Shown: positions 1 to 11,856 of the stretch, one piece after another
Numbering within the stretch: the first letter of the stretch is position 1
Layout: each line of letters begins with the position of its first letter
Source: Epiperipatus broadwayi
Lineage: Eukaryota; Onychophora; Udeonychophora; Euonychophora; Peripatidae
DNA length: 64,000 bases
Direction: 5' to 3'
Assembly: GCA_028023455.1 (NCBI GenBank)
Contig: JAQFVV010006703.1
Coordinates: 158,501 to 222,500, forward strand
Position numbers and translations under genes: made by a program
The notes under the pieces: generated by a model
What the model saw: only the letters and a program-made list of their open reading frames with translations
Database searches by the model: none
What the model was told of the DNA's origin: nothing

Positions 1-2500
1 ATTGATTTTAATATTCAGTAGATAAAGGGTTAAGTTTTGTTCCAGTAATTATGTATATGAGTGTCTTAGAATTTTACTTAGAAAAATAATTATTTATATA
101 AAATACAAAAAAAAAAGATTTTGTTAACTAAATATAAAATTAATTATTGGGAAAAAATGAAAATAAAACAGATTTGTAATAAAGTAAGCTTATTGAAGTT
201 ATCAACTTTGCAGATAGAATTCTCGAGTATCAAAGTTTATTAAGATTTCATTTTTATAAATGCAGTATTCTGAAATAAATTTCGTATTATTAAAACGAAT
301 AATATTTTTTATATTTTCTGTTTTCATTTTTTATTTCCAATTATGAATCATTTCATATGTTTTCTTTCCTGTATATCAAAATCAAGCCACTGATAATGCT
401 TGTAGAAGGGTTAACATATGAGATGTTTTTTTAAAAAAAAACATTGAAATAGGATTGAGATAAAGTTTGGGTAGAGGGCAGTTAAATTATTTTTTAAAAA
501 AACATTGAATGACATACAAAAAGGGCTTTGGTAATAAAATTATATCAGAATGCATTTCGCTCGCCGAAAAAAAGAATGGACAAAAAATTTACTATGAAGG
601 CCATGTGCAAAAAGCTGAAGGAATATTATGAAAATTGTATTATTAATTTAATACATGATGCCTTCATATATATATATGATTTAATTCTCAGCAGAATGTC
701 TTGTTAAAAATTCCTGTGATCCATTTTACAGCTAGAATAGTGGCCTTGCTTCCTGGCTGACACTTTGATACGTAAAAAAAGGAAAAAAGTAGCCTTACCC
801 AGTCTTTAAGTGAAAAATATAATAGCACAAAGAAGAAAGCATGATTGTTATATACAGCTTTATCTTGTGCATTTATCTACACCACTTCCAAGAATTCTTA
901 TTATCTACTGATAACTCCACATTCAAATTCTGACAAACTCGTGAATCAATCACATAACTAAGCAGTGGAAAAATACTGCAGATTATTTGCATAAAATAGT
1001 ACAATTCTACAACTTTTTTACAAAAACCTCAGGGATTAAATTGTTCATCTTCAACCCATCCAAACTATACTAAACTTTTATTGACAAATCGGGAAATAAA
1101 ATAATATGAGGATTGTTACACTCAGAACGATTAAAGTGTTGATTTATTTTTTTGCAATCACTTTTTGCAAGCAAAGATGAACAAAACTAAAGTAGGAGTT
1201 ATTATTTTCATTATTATATATATTGTACCGGACCATATTCCCCTGCGGATTTCTTTTCCTAATCTTGTACTGAGCATGTGTGACCCAGATTTAACAGGAA
1301 AAGAAATGGATATCAATCTAGCCGATTATCTGTACTTATATATGTTGGTACTTCCAGATAAACTGATAGAAAGAGTGAATTAACCGGACTCTGCCAGTTC
1401 AAATTCCCTTTAGTTTATAACGTACTCGAACGCCCAAATGTTTAAGACCTATGGCAATTGCACACCTTTAAAAAGTCTATTTACAGATAGCTTTTGCGCA
1501 CCACTTCTAGAAAAGAATAAAATGAATTTTTCCCCCTCCCAGAAGGGTGTGCAGTACCATATGTTCAGCAGAGCATAAGAATAAGATTTAATACCATGAT
1601 AGAGCGATATCCTGTGTGGCTAGCTCAGTCACTCTACATCTAGGGTCTTCAATGGGTAAGATAAATGGTTATTACAGATACATGGTTGATATGGAAAGAA
1701 TACATTTTACCAAAAAAAATAATAATACGAAAACGAAACAAGTTTAATATTATGATTAAATATTTATTTAATCCCAAATACCCACCACCATTTCATACTA
1801 ATGATGATATAATAACAAAAATACTAAATAATTAATTATCACAAACCCATATATATATTCAAGGCGTTGAAATAGATAAAATACAATTTTAATTTAGAAA
1901 AATAATAAATCCCTAAAACTATTTACAATGTTTTATAAGTAATGGAAGTGGTCTGAGTTTTTTACCCTGTAGAAAATAAGTTATACTTTGTGTGATTTGA
2001 TGTACAGATATTTTTAGATAAGAGATTTTCGGTTATATAGGCATATACTTTTACTCAGGACTTTAAAACCTTTTTTTTTTTTGATAGCAAATATAGTAAT
2101 AAAAAAAACAAACTATGCATACATATTTTTGCACTATGAAATATTTCACTAATTTCATATCTTCAACACATCGATAAGGTTGTGTTAGTTCAGATACTAT
2201 ATAGTACTCAACATGAGGTACCGTATCTATTTGCCTTCTGCAATAAATTCTTATACATGTGTATACATGCAGCATGATTATACACCTACTATTCTTCTAA
2301 ATATAGAGTTATTGGTGGACTGGCTTACAGGGAATTTACAATAAATAAACCCCTTTTGTACTCATCATAAGGGTACAGCCATGACAAAAAATAACTTAAA
2401 AAGGATATACGGTTAAATACATTTTTAGATATTCAACATGGGATATCGTATTTACCGAATATTATAGGCGTACACATGTATATTTATATATGATGAATTT
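1..2500. other. AT-rich DNA, no gene seen
   Basis: No convincing coding exon, RNA gene or bounded repeat was found here. The open frames are short and low in complexity. A short piece near 1618 (gctagctcag) resembles a tRNA A box but has no matching B box or cloverleaf. The stretch reads as intergenic or intronic DNA. Confidence 0.5.
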
Positions 2501-2516
2501 CAAAAGTAACAACAAG

Positions 2517-3435
2517 CCCCTCTTCCAGTGGATTGGGGCCCACAAAAAAATAAAAAAAAAATTCAAATCAACACAGAATTACCATGAAGTGATTCCTGAG
2601 TTAAAAAACAATGATTTAAAGACAAATATAAGTACAAATGATGTTTTAGACCTAAACAGACATTGAAGCTGCAAATTATTCATACTTTTTTAAGCAATAA
2701 TTATTGAGAATTTTCCAAGGTTTAACAACAAACTTTCAGATTATACTTGAATCATTCATTACTAATCAAGACCTGAAATTCAATCAAAAGAAGCAGGATC
2801 CAATTAGTATCGACAAATAAAAATCACTGTGAACCCTGAAGGACTTTATTGGTGGGTTGAGCAGTTGTTGTGAACATTTGCAGACACAGGAGTTTGATAA
2901 TGATTAAGGGTGGGTGCTCAGCTTCATTAACCTCAGTGTGCAAAATGATATCACTGGATGCTAGACACTCCAGCTAGAAATGTCATCTTTGTAACAGTAA
3001 TAGTTTTGTTGTAATATTTGCGGGCACGGATCTGCGCTTCTCATTTCTTTTGCAGGGGTTGATGATGGCAGTCATTAGGGATCTGGTTTATGGGTGCAGG
3101 CTGATGACAATTATTGCCGCTACCTGGAAAACCTGCCCGGAGGGTACAGGGTCAAAGTTTTCAGCACCTTTTCTGCTCTGATGGGCTGCTGCACCCCCTT
3201 GATGGATTGTTTTTGGGCAGTGCAGATCTGTACTCGTTCATGTGTAGATATACATTAAGCAAAATTATACAACCCTTTTATGGATATACTTGTCATTGAG
3301 CGTACATATTTTGTAAACCTGGTCAATAATTGTTTTGCCTTGTAACATTGAACACTTTGTAATCCTCCACGGGTAAGTGTACCCGATAACTTTTTGTAAT
3401 CTTTTGACTAATAAAGGTTACTTATGAGAAAAAAA
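2517..3435 (+). mobile_element. Retroposed insert with A-tail and target duplication
   Basis: The stretch is flanked by the same direct repeat, agtaacaacaag, at 2505-2516 and 3436-3447. It ends with an AATAAA signal (aataaagg near 3411), then about 15 bases, then an A-run. A target duplication of 12-15 bp plus a 3' A-tail is the mark of LINE-mediated retroposition. The 3' 600 bp is clearly richer in G+C than the surroundings. No reverse transcriptase or recognisable host protein was found. It may be a LINE 3' end, a SINE-like element or a processed transcript of an unknown gene. An internal A-run near 2547 may mark a nested event. Confidence 0.6.
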
Positions 3436-3714
3436 AGTAACAACAAGAGGAAAATGAATAACAACAAAAAAGAATCTCATTACAACCTTTGTTGAAAATA
3501 CTAGAATTTGAAATAGAAAAACTGACTCAAAAGATTTAAGTAAAAGCTTTATCGTTTATGCCCGTAATAACCGTAAATTCAATATACATATGCGAGAGAC
3601 AACTCTCTCTTTTTTAAATGATTAATAATAATAAAAAAACTAATAATAGATTTAATTGGAAATATCAGAGTTAATTATTTCATTATTAATAAAATATTTT
3701 AAAATAAACTTATG

Positions 3715-3960
3715 TAGGTGTTTTCATCTTCTCCGGACAAGGCTCAGCTCTGGGTGGCTTCAATTCAACCGGCTGTGTGGTGAGGAGCTCATCTCATTCA
3801 GGCATAGGCAAGATGGCTTTTTTCATTATTGTGGCTGGCTGAAACTGGTGTAATCACATCTTGGTGGCTTGGGACAGAGAGAGGGTGGTGCACCGGTTGG
3901 TTGTCTACCCCACGGTCATTTTGCTGGAACCTCTAATAGTTTTCTCCATATTTTCTTCTG
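3715..3960. other. GC-richer island, unassigned
   Basis: This 250-bp island has far more G and C than its flanks. On the plus strand an acceptor-like tag at 3717 is followed by a short open stretch (VFSSSPDKAQLWV) up to a GTGAGG donor-like site near 3780, so a small exon is possible. The remainder (the ggctgtgtggtgagg area) faintly recalls tRNA-derived SINE heads, but no paired A and B boxes are present. Exon and old SINE cannot be separated from this sequence alone. Confidence 0.25.
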
Positions 3961-5033
3961 TTTGTATATGACAATAATTTGTATTAAATGTTCATTCACT
4001 ATCTTGACTGGTTCATTAAATCCTTAAGAAATCATTAGTTCTTAAAAGAACTGTATAATGGTTTAATGGATTTCTTAGAAAATGTCAGCAGTTGTCTTGT
4101 CTATAAATTAATCTATAAGTAGCTGGATGATTGGAGAATTCTGGAACCAAAGTAGTGAATGACTTGCCCAGAATGACTGTCAAAAAAGAATGAATCCACA
4201 GCACTATCAATCCCACTCATAAGATCCAATTCAGATAGCCCTCTGAGAAGTATGAATCAGCCAATCCTTTTAAGTTAGCTTATCATTTAGATTATAAGAT
4301 TTCTTACAATTTTTCCGATTAAATTCTACATTTCATGGTTTGATATAATGTTTGGTTTCCATCTTGAAAAACCCAGGTCACTTGATTACAGCTATTATTA
4401 CTCAAAAAAAGAAAAAAAATAACATTTTAATTATAGCATTATCAAATATTTTGCTTTTGATCAGATTTTTGCAAAAGCAATTAATATTCTTTGCTTATGG
4501 AATAAAATTACAGTCTTTAGAAAAGTGATTAAAAAAATATACAAGTATGTTGCAACAATCTTTTGTTTAATAAGTTTGCCTTTCTCTATTTGAATTTTTC
4601 AGAGAAAAGCAAAATACATAAAATGATATATACTGAAAATATCCAAAACAATAAAAATAAAATATAAAAAATACATCAGTTTATTATATATGTATTTGTG
4701 TACAATATTTTAAATTTGTATGTGTGGGTATTCTAATGCTCAGACTCAACTTCCATTATTAATATAGCACATTTATGTATTTGTTGTGCTTAATATGTAC
4801 ACATTTATATATGTATCTGCTGTAATGTTTTTTACAGCAGATTTTGTGCATGGACATTGATAATGCCTGGCACAATATATATATTTCTTGGTTGGTTAAC
4901 CATTAATCTGCATCAATTTTATTTATACTAATCTATCTACTCTAAATATTATGTCTATTTGCCTAGAGTAAGATCCATAATTACATTTCTTTTTTTAAGT
5001 ATTAAATATGGTTTTAATTTCTCCTTATATGTA

Positions 5034-5203
5034 AAAACAAAAATACTTAATTGTAATTATTAATTAGAGAAAATGTAACTTACTATTAAAAAATTTATCG
5101 GCTGAACGTTTTCGAGGAACCATGCCTCATACTCATAGCCTTCATGAAAAGTGTAAGTTATATTTTCTCTAATTAATAATTACAATTAAGTATTTTTGTT
5201 TTT
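5034..5203. mobile_element. Foldback MITE, about 170 bp
   Basis: Two arms of about 50 bp (5034-5083 and 5154-5203) are reverse complements with one mismatch. They enclose a 70-bp loop containing ggctgaacgttttcgagg and a stretch resembling tgaaggctatgagtatgagg. The size, long near-perfect arms and lack of coding capacity fit a non-autonomous foldback or MITE. The near-identity of the arms suggests recent insertion or gene conversion. No clear target duplication was found. Confidence 0.75.
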
Positions 5204-5209
5204 TAAGTA

Positions 5210-8040
5210 TTATCTAATTTCTAATTCAGGATTTGGATGTATGTATATTATTGTCAATATGTATTATGATTCAAGTAAGTAGCTCAACCCTTGATTGGGC
5301 ATCTTGGGTAATAAAAATATTTTTTGTGTGTATTTATCTAATTAATAAAAAGAAAATATAATTTATTATTATCTTGTAATGCAGATGCCTTGTTAAATGT
5401 TATACCATTCATTGTTTAAATGTGGAGATATCATACATATTACTATTACTTGGAATAAAACTATTGTTATATATTTTTGCTTTATTCACTTTTCATTTAT
5501 GCTTTGCTGAGTAGTATAACATCATAAATGACTTTCACAAGTCCCCAAGCTATGGTTCAGTGCTAATAAAATTATCCAATAAAAGAAATATGTTACACTT
5601 GGGTTGTTAGTTGTGCTTTACAAGTCATCTTAGGCATCATGGGTTATAACCATAAGATAATCAGAAAATATTGTAGTTGTGAATTTAATATTATCAGCAA
5701 TAGGCTTTAAACTAATAATGCTTGTCATAATGTGCCTCATAATTTATGATTGGATCAGTTAGACAATCGTTCTATATACTTGGAATTTAATTGTGATTTC
5801 TGATTCAACATGGCGCAATGACCTTTCATTTATGTCACTGTCTAGTTATTGTTATATTTGGTGTTTTGAGGAGTTTGTAAAATTTAAAGTAAAGTTTGTA
5901 TTGGATTTACAAGCATGAGAACGGCTTTACTAGTTTATTATTACTATTATTTTTATACATCAATATTTTAAGTTATTAGCTTCTAATTAAACATTAATTA
6001 CTTGACTTTACAATCCTGTTACTCATACAGATGAGTAAATATGATTAATACTTGTATATTAATCATAATTTTGGTCAGATCAAGATTTAATGAAAGTATT
6101 AAAATAACTGTCACTTTTCCAGACTGAGATACTCTCTGACTGCAAGAAATGTAAAACATCTTATTGGGATATTTGTAACAAGTTGAAACCCTATGAGCAT
6201 CATCCAGCAGCTAGACTGGACCTCAGGAGATGACCTTAGAATGCTTTAAGCATTTGACCCATGACTAGCTATTAAAAACATGAGATTGGCATCACAGAAT
6301 AATTAACTAAATTTGTCTATTTATTCATAGGCAAATTGCGAGAAAAACATAAATGACATTGATAATTTACAACACATTTATAACTAATATGAACACATAT
6401 ATGAATTACTATAATTTATAGCAATGCTATGCTTACTTAAATGTAGTTATAATTAACACATATGAATGATATCTAAAGTTCTATTTAAGAATAAAGTGTA
6501 AAAGTTTAATACTTGAAATAATAATTCAAAAGTTTTATTAATGATGTCAAAGTATGTATTTACCTAGGTTTAAACTCAAACTTTGGGTTTTCACATGGGT
6601 GATCATCTCTGTCTTCTGATACAGTAAGATTTATGGTAGGCATACCTTTTAAGTTTCTGGATGCTTCTTTCTTGCTCCATGTACTATTGTGTGTGCTATT
6701 TCCATTGATTTGGTGAGGCAGATTAAAACTTTGGCAAAAGGCAAGTCAGAGCAATATTACTGCATCTGTTATTGACATATAAGAGATAAGTGGAGGTGGT
6801 CTAGTAATGCATTTCTTTATCCACACAACCATAGAAAGATTGTTTCATCATGCTGGATTCCACTATTTTAGCTCCTTATAGATTTTTTTAGTGCTGCTAG
6901 CTGATATTGGTTAACTCTCTGGGTAATAATTACAATAGGTGATTTCAGCTTTTCATATCCTCTTCTATAAAATTCTCTGGATAATAATAATAATTGGTGA
7001 TTTAAGTTTTTTATACTCTTTGACTCCATTCCTGCTCGAATTTTAACCACACTATCAATTCATTCAATCTTTATTTTTAATTAGTAATATTTTTCATTTC
7101 CTTATTTTTCAACACTAATTACATTGAAATTATATATTGTGCCCTTTTGTATGGGTCTCCATAAATTGTTGTATTAATCTATTTAAAAAATTTTAAATTT
7201 AAGATATATTTAACTATATGATGTTAATGTTGTTTATAACAATCTTTTTAAAAGTGTAATTAAAGTAATTCATGAGTGTTTGATATGTAAAAATTGTGCT
7301 GATGTTTGAGAGAGACATTTCAATGGGAATGATAATGATATGTTGGGAAAACTGGCCATAATCAATACTGCATTAATAAATTTAATAAATGAATGTTTAA
7401 AGTTAAAAGTTTTAAAAAGACAAGTTAAAATTAAATGCATATATTTATTGTTGATAAAAATTAATATTTAATAAATGAATATAAATATTTTAATTGTTAG
7501 TAATATATAATAGAAGATTAATATTTGATTTTAATAATATCGAATTATTATTTTAAAAATTGTTGGAAGATATTATTTATTTTAAAAATATTTATTTTAA
7601 AAAATGAATTGTTAGTTTATTTTTAGATTATTACAAGCGTTTGTAGCTTTGTTGTAAAAAAAACAGATGTTAATTAAACACATACACACATGCTTGGGAG
7701 TTTTTTAGTAAAGTTACAAAGCTATTTTAAAAATTCTGTTATAAAATTTATAAATATGATATTGGCTATCATGAGATAAAAATAAAAATAATTAATGTGA
7801 AATATTAAATCTGATTTTTAAAATACTGCTTAAAAACATAACGAATAAAAATAGACTTAATTTGTTTATAAAAATGATCTTATAAAAGTTAAAAATAAAG
7901 TAAGAAAGTATATTTTAAAAAAATGTTTAATGGATTTAAATAAACAATAAAGATTGATTTAAGAATTTAATAATGTGATAAATAATAAATATTAAATAAG
8001 TCATTATTTATTTTTAATTCTGTCTTGTTGGTAAAATATG
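5210..8040. other. AT-rich DNA, no gene seen
   Basis: This is long low-complexity A+T-rich sequence with no convincing exon, RNA gene or bounded element. Open frames are short and rich in I, K, N, F and L, as expected by chance at this composition. Confidence 0.5.
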
Positions 8041-8098
8041 TAAATAAGCTAGCAAATCGATTGTTTAATTCACCAATCAAGTGGGAGTTTTCTTCCAG

Positions 8099-8105
8099 TA
8101 TAAAA
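8099..8105 (+). promoter_or_regulatory. Candidate TATA box
   Basis: TATAAAA lies in a locally GC-richer context (ttccagtataaaaccaagg). It resembles the TATA boxes inside the family B and C LTRs. About 230 bp downstream is a short ATG frame at 8336. It could be the promoter of an LTR-like unit that ends GGGTACA at about 11430, directly before a (TA)n tract. In DNA this AT-rich a TATA match alone is weak. Confidence 0.3.
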
Positions 8106-8335
8106 CCAAGGTTCAATTGTTCGGAGGGGACTTGTGATTGAAATTCTTAAAGTATAGTGTGCTATTAGAAATAGCTAAGTAATTATAGACGCTCTAAAAA
8201 ATCGTTTTAAAATTATTAGAGAGTAGTTTTTTTTTTTAAAATAATTTATAAAAGTTTATCGATAAATATGCAGTGTTAATTTTAATTATAATTTCCTATC
8301 GTCTTGATCAAAGCTCAATTTACTATCAAATAATC

Positions 8336-8467
8336 ATGAAAACATCGTATAAGGATAAAATATATTGGAGACTTTATACTGAAAATTTAACAAATGCTGG
8401 ATTGACTAGGAGAGATATTAGATGCCTAACAGTAATACGTTGGACTTTGTATAAATTTAAAAGCTAA
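8336..8467 (+). CDS. Short ORF downstream of TATA, 43 codons
   Basis: An ATG frame of 43 codons, basic and aromatic-rich (it includes NAGLTRRDIR), ends at 8467. A donor-like GTAATA lies inside it near 8430, so it could be a first coding exon rather than a whole gene. It has no recognised relatives. It is reported because it has the same layout (TATA, then a short ATG frame) as the LTR exons described elsewhere in this window. It may well be fortuitous. Confidence 0.15.
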   Translation: MKTSYKDKIYWRLYTENLTNAGLTRRDIRCLTVIRWTLYKFKS

Positions 8468-10419
8468 TGGTAGTTGATTTTTATAAATCAGATATTTAAA
8501 AGCATGAGAAATACTTCTTTATGAAGAAAGTATTTATAAATTATAAATCTAAGTATATAACTTAGTAAAGATGATAAATAATAATGATTATATAAATATT
8601 TGCCTTGTTAAGTCTTTATGGTTTAAAAGACTAAATTCTGACAATTTTAAAAGGCAAATAAATTGGAGATTTAATAAGTAAAGAAATACTTATAAGTAAA
8701 ATTATGGTATTATTAAAGTCTGAACGCTGGTCGTATAGAAGACTCTAAAAATAATCTTACCTAAATATCTGTTACGGAATGCGCAAATAAATTACATGTG
8801 GATATCCAAATAAAGTTAAAATAATTAAATAAGAACTTATAAACTATTGACTAATACTAAAAATAATAACTTTAAAATAATTTTCATTTAAAGAAAAGAA
8901 CCCGGATTTCATAAACTATTATAATTATTATTTTATTCTTATGGTGGAATTGATTTTTTTTAATTTTTTTTAAAAAAAGAACGTTTTCATTTTCATAAAA
9001 ACTTTTAAAAACACGTGATGTACCGGAAAAGGAAGTAATGTTTGGTGAAAATTTGTGCCTAGGAAAAAGAACAATTATCGCTGGGAGAAAACACCGTTGG
9101 ATGTTATGTAATATGTTTAAATTATTAACTAACATAAATATTTAATTAATTATTAATTTATTGAAAGATAGGAAAGGTACATTTGCATTTTTTTTAAAAA
9201 ATAATAACTAAATACTAATATAACTTTTATTGCATAAAGTTTATTTTATAATTATACAACACGTAATATTTTAAAGAATAATTGTTGAGTGTAAATGTGA
9301 AATTATTTTGTAAAACTGAAATCTTGGAGGACATCGTGTGATGGACTTTACATTGAAGTATCATTTTATGGTAAAAATTGTGTAATAATAATAATAATTT
9401 GATGTATTTACTATGTTTTCTTTAGATCAACCAAATGTTATATGTTTATTGAATGAATGTATTAATGTTTAAATAATATACACGCATAAGATTAATAATA
9501 GCAGTTTTATTTTAATATGCATATTTTAAATTGATGATGTAAATTTAGTACAACGTAATATGATACCCTAGAAATAATTATATGATTCTTTCGTGAATAA
9601 ATTTTAATATTTGTTGCAATATTAGAAATTAGATTTTACTAGCGTAAGTTATTTATCTTTCTTTTTAAGTTAGTAAGAAGTATATAAAGTCTATATTTTT
9701 ATTTTATTTTATTAGATAAGAAAGTTAATTTTATATAGAAATATATATCTTGATTGAAGGCTTATTGTATATAGAGGATGAGGTATAAGAGAGTTTGGAT
9801 CGTTATTATTTTTGTTTTAAAATTGGTCATTTGTTTTTCTGAAATTAAATAAGGTTAAAATGACTTTTGTAGATAGAAGTTTATTAGGAAGAAATAAGAA
9901 TAACAAGTAAAGCAAAGTAATGATTTAAATAGAAAAGAATCATAGAATTTATTTAACATCATACTTTATAAAAATTGAAATTAGTGAATAATTTAAAATG
10001 TTATTTTTAAAAGAACATATACCTATTGCATATTTTAATAAGACATGTAGTATGACATTATATCGGAATGAAATAAACAGTGATAGTCAATAATTGTTAT
10101 TATACTACAAAGTTATATCAGTTTATACATTAATTAATATTTGAGTCATACTGATAATAAATGTAATACAGCCTTATACATTATAATATAAATAACAGTA
10201 GGACTTAAGTGAAATAGCATTTAAATTATTAAAGTTGGTTTATTTACATACATGCTACATGAATGATATCTTACATAAAACCTTTTCTTATATTAATTGA
10301 TAACAAATGATATTTATTAAAATTAAAGTCATAAATTTAATTGAATGTTATTGATAAAACATTTCAGAAATGTATAAATTATCTATTTATGATTATGGAG
10401 ATAGTAACAGTGTAAAAAT

Positions 10420-11427
10420 CTTGTATTATTATTTTTCTTATTTTTTTTGTTTATTTTCTTTAGTTCCATTCAAATGTAAATAATGTAAATAAGTTATTAG
10501 TTAAAGTTGATGTAAATAAATTTGTTTAAGTTGTTTAAAAGTGTGTCGAATTCATTATTTTACACCACAGCATTTGACAACAGATAATTTGAATGTACAT
10601 AATATTTGAACAATATGAATTTATTATTTTATTATTTGAGAAAGAAACACAATATTTTCTTAATATAATTTATAGAAATTGATTGACATTAACATACAAT
10701 ATTACAATGGTCATAAGGTAATTATAATGCACAATATAAGAGTATAATATTATTTATTGCCACAAATTGTTAAATTATAAGATTTTGGTTTATTTTAAAA
10801 TTAAGATACTACATGGAAATGAAGGACATGTATATGATTTACTTATTTTCTTAGTGATTAAAAGTATAATCCAATAGATAAGATTAAGATATACCCTAAA
10901 GATTATTATTGTTAATGATTATTAGAATAAGTTAGGTGTATTTAGGTTTGATATTCAATCCCTTATCATTCCTATTTACATGAATAATTATTACTTTAAG
11001 ATAATTAGAAGAACCTGAGATCATTTAATTATAATTCCTTAACAAAAGATTGAGATTTATTTATCTATTTTTATTAAAGATAGTTCATTTATAAAAGTCA
11101 TAAGAGTGCTGTAGAGTTAATAATGAGATAATTAGAAGTAATAGTATTCTTATGCCATTGAGATAGTGTCTTGGAGAGACATTGGCTCAATGTAAGTCCA
11201 ATTACCACTTGTAACTTCACTTCACAGTCTCATGATTTTAGTTAAATACTTATGTAATTAGTACATAATGTTGAACTATATTAATTTTTGATAAGTTTGT
11301 AATAAATCTAATAAGTTATAATATTATAAAAGTATATTAAAGATAGTTGTACATATTTTAGCTGAGTATAATGATTTAATTGAGCTAGTCTTATTTTGAA
11401 TTATATCATATATCGAGAAGTGAGGGT

Positions 11428-11430
<3 letters not shown>
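10420..11430 (+). repeat. Left arm of diverged inverted repeat
   Basis: This stretch matches, in reverse complement, about 14450-15400. Anchors include cttatgccattgag near 11150 (against ctcaatggcataag near 14620), ttggctcaatgtaa near 11181, aacctgaga near 11011 and attgccaca near 10758. The identity is patchy, so this is an old inverted duplication or two opposed copies of one LTR family. The left arm ends GGGTACA, immediately followed by (TA)n, like the LTR ends elsewhere in this window. Confidence 0.55.

Positions 11431-11488
<58 letters not shown>
11431..11488. repeat. (TA)n microsatellite
   Basis: An uninterrupted AT dinucleotide tract of about 58 bp. It is bounded on the left by ...GGGTACA and on the right by TGTTTA..., that is, by CA- and TG-type termini. 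Confidence 0.95.
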
Positions 11489-11492
<4 letters not shown>

Positions 11493-11856
11493 TATTTAAT
11501 CAGACTGGAATCTTGATTTCCAGAACCTGATTATGTACTGTACAAAATTTGTTTCAGTTATTTATAAATTTTTAAGTAAAAGTGCTTCCACTTAAAAGTA
11601 CTTTTAAAAGAATTATATGTTAAAATAAAATACAAAAAAAGAATGATAAGTTATAATTAATAATTTAACCTATTTCTCAATAATTGTATTTTTTCTTTTT
11701 ATTTCAACTCTTTTTTTTTCTTTTCAAACTATTAAATATTGAAATGTAATTTTATTTTCCTATTTTATTTAAAAAAATCATGTAACTTTTATATATACAC
11801 ACACACTTACACAATGTGTATATATACACATTGTTACAATATATATATATATATAT

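Noticed and set aside
3770-3830. Resemblance to cephalopod SINE head (ggctgtgtggt)
   Set aside because: The rest of that SINE is missing, and none of its usual companion copies occur in 64 kb.
8884-9135. 83-codon minus-strand frame
   Set aside because: Low-complexity, translated from poly-A/T runs; no splice, promoter or homology support.
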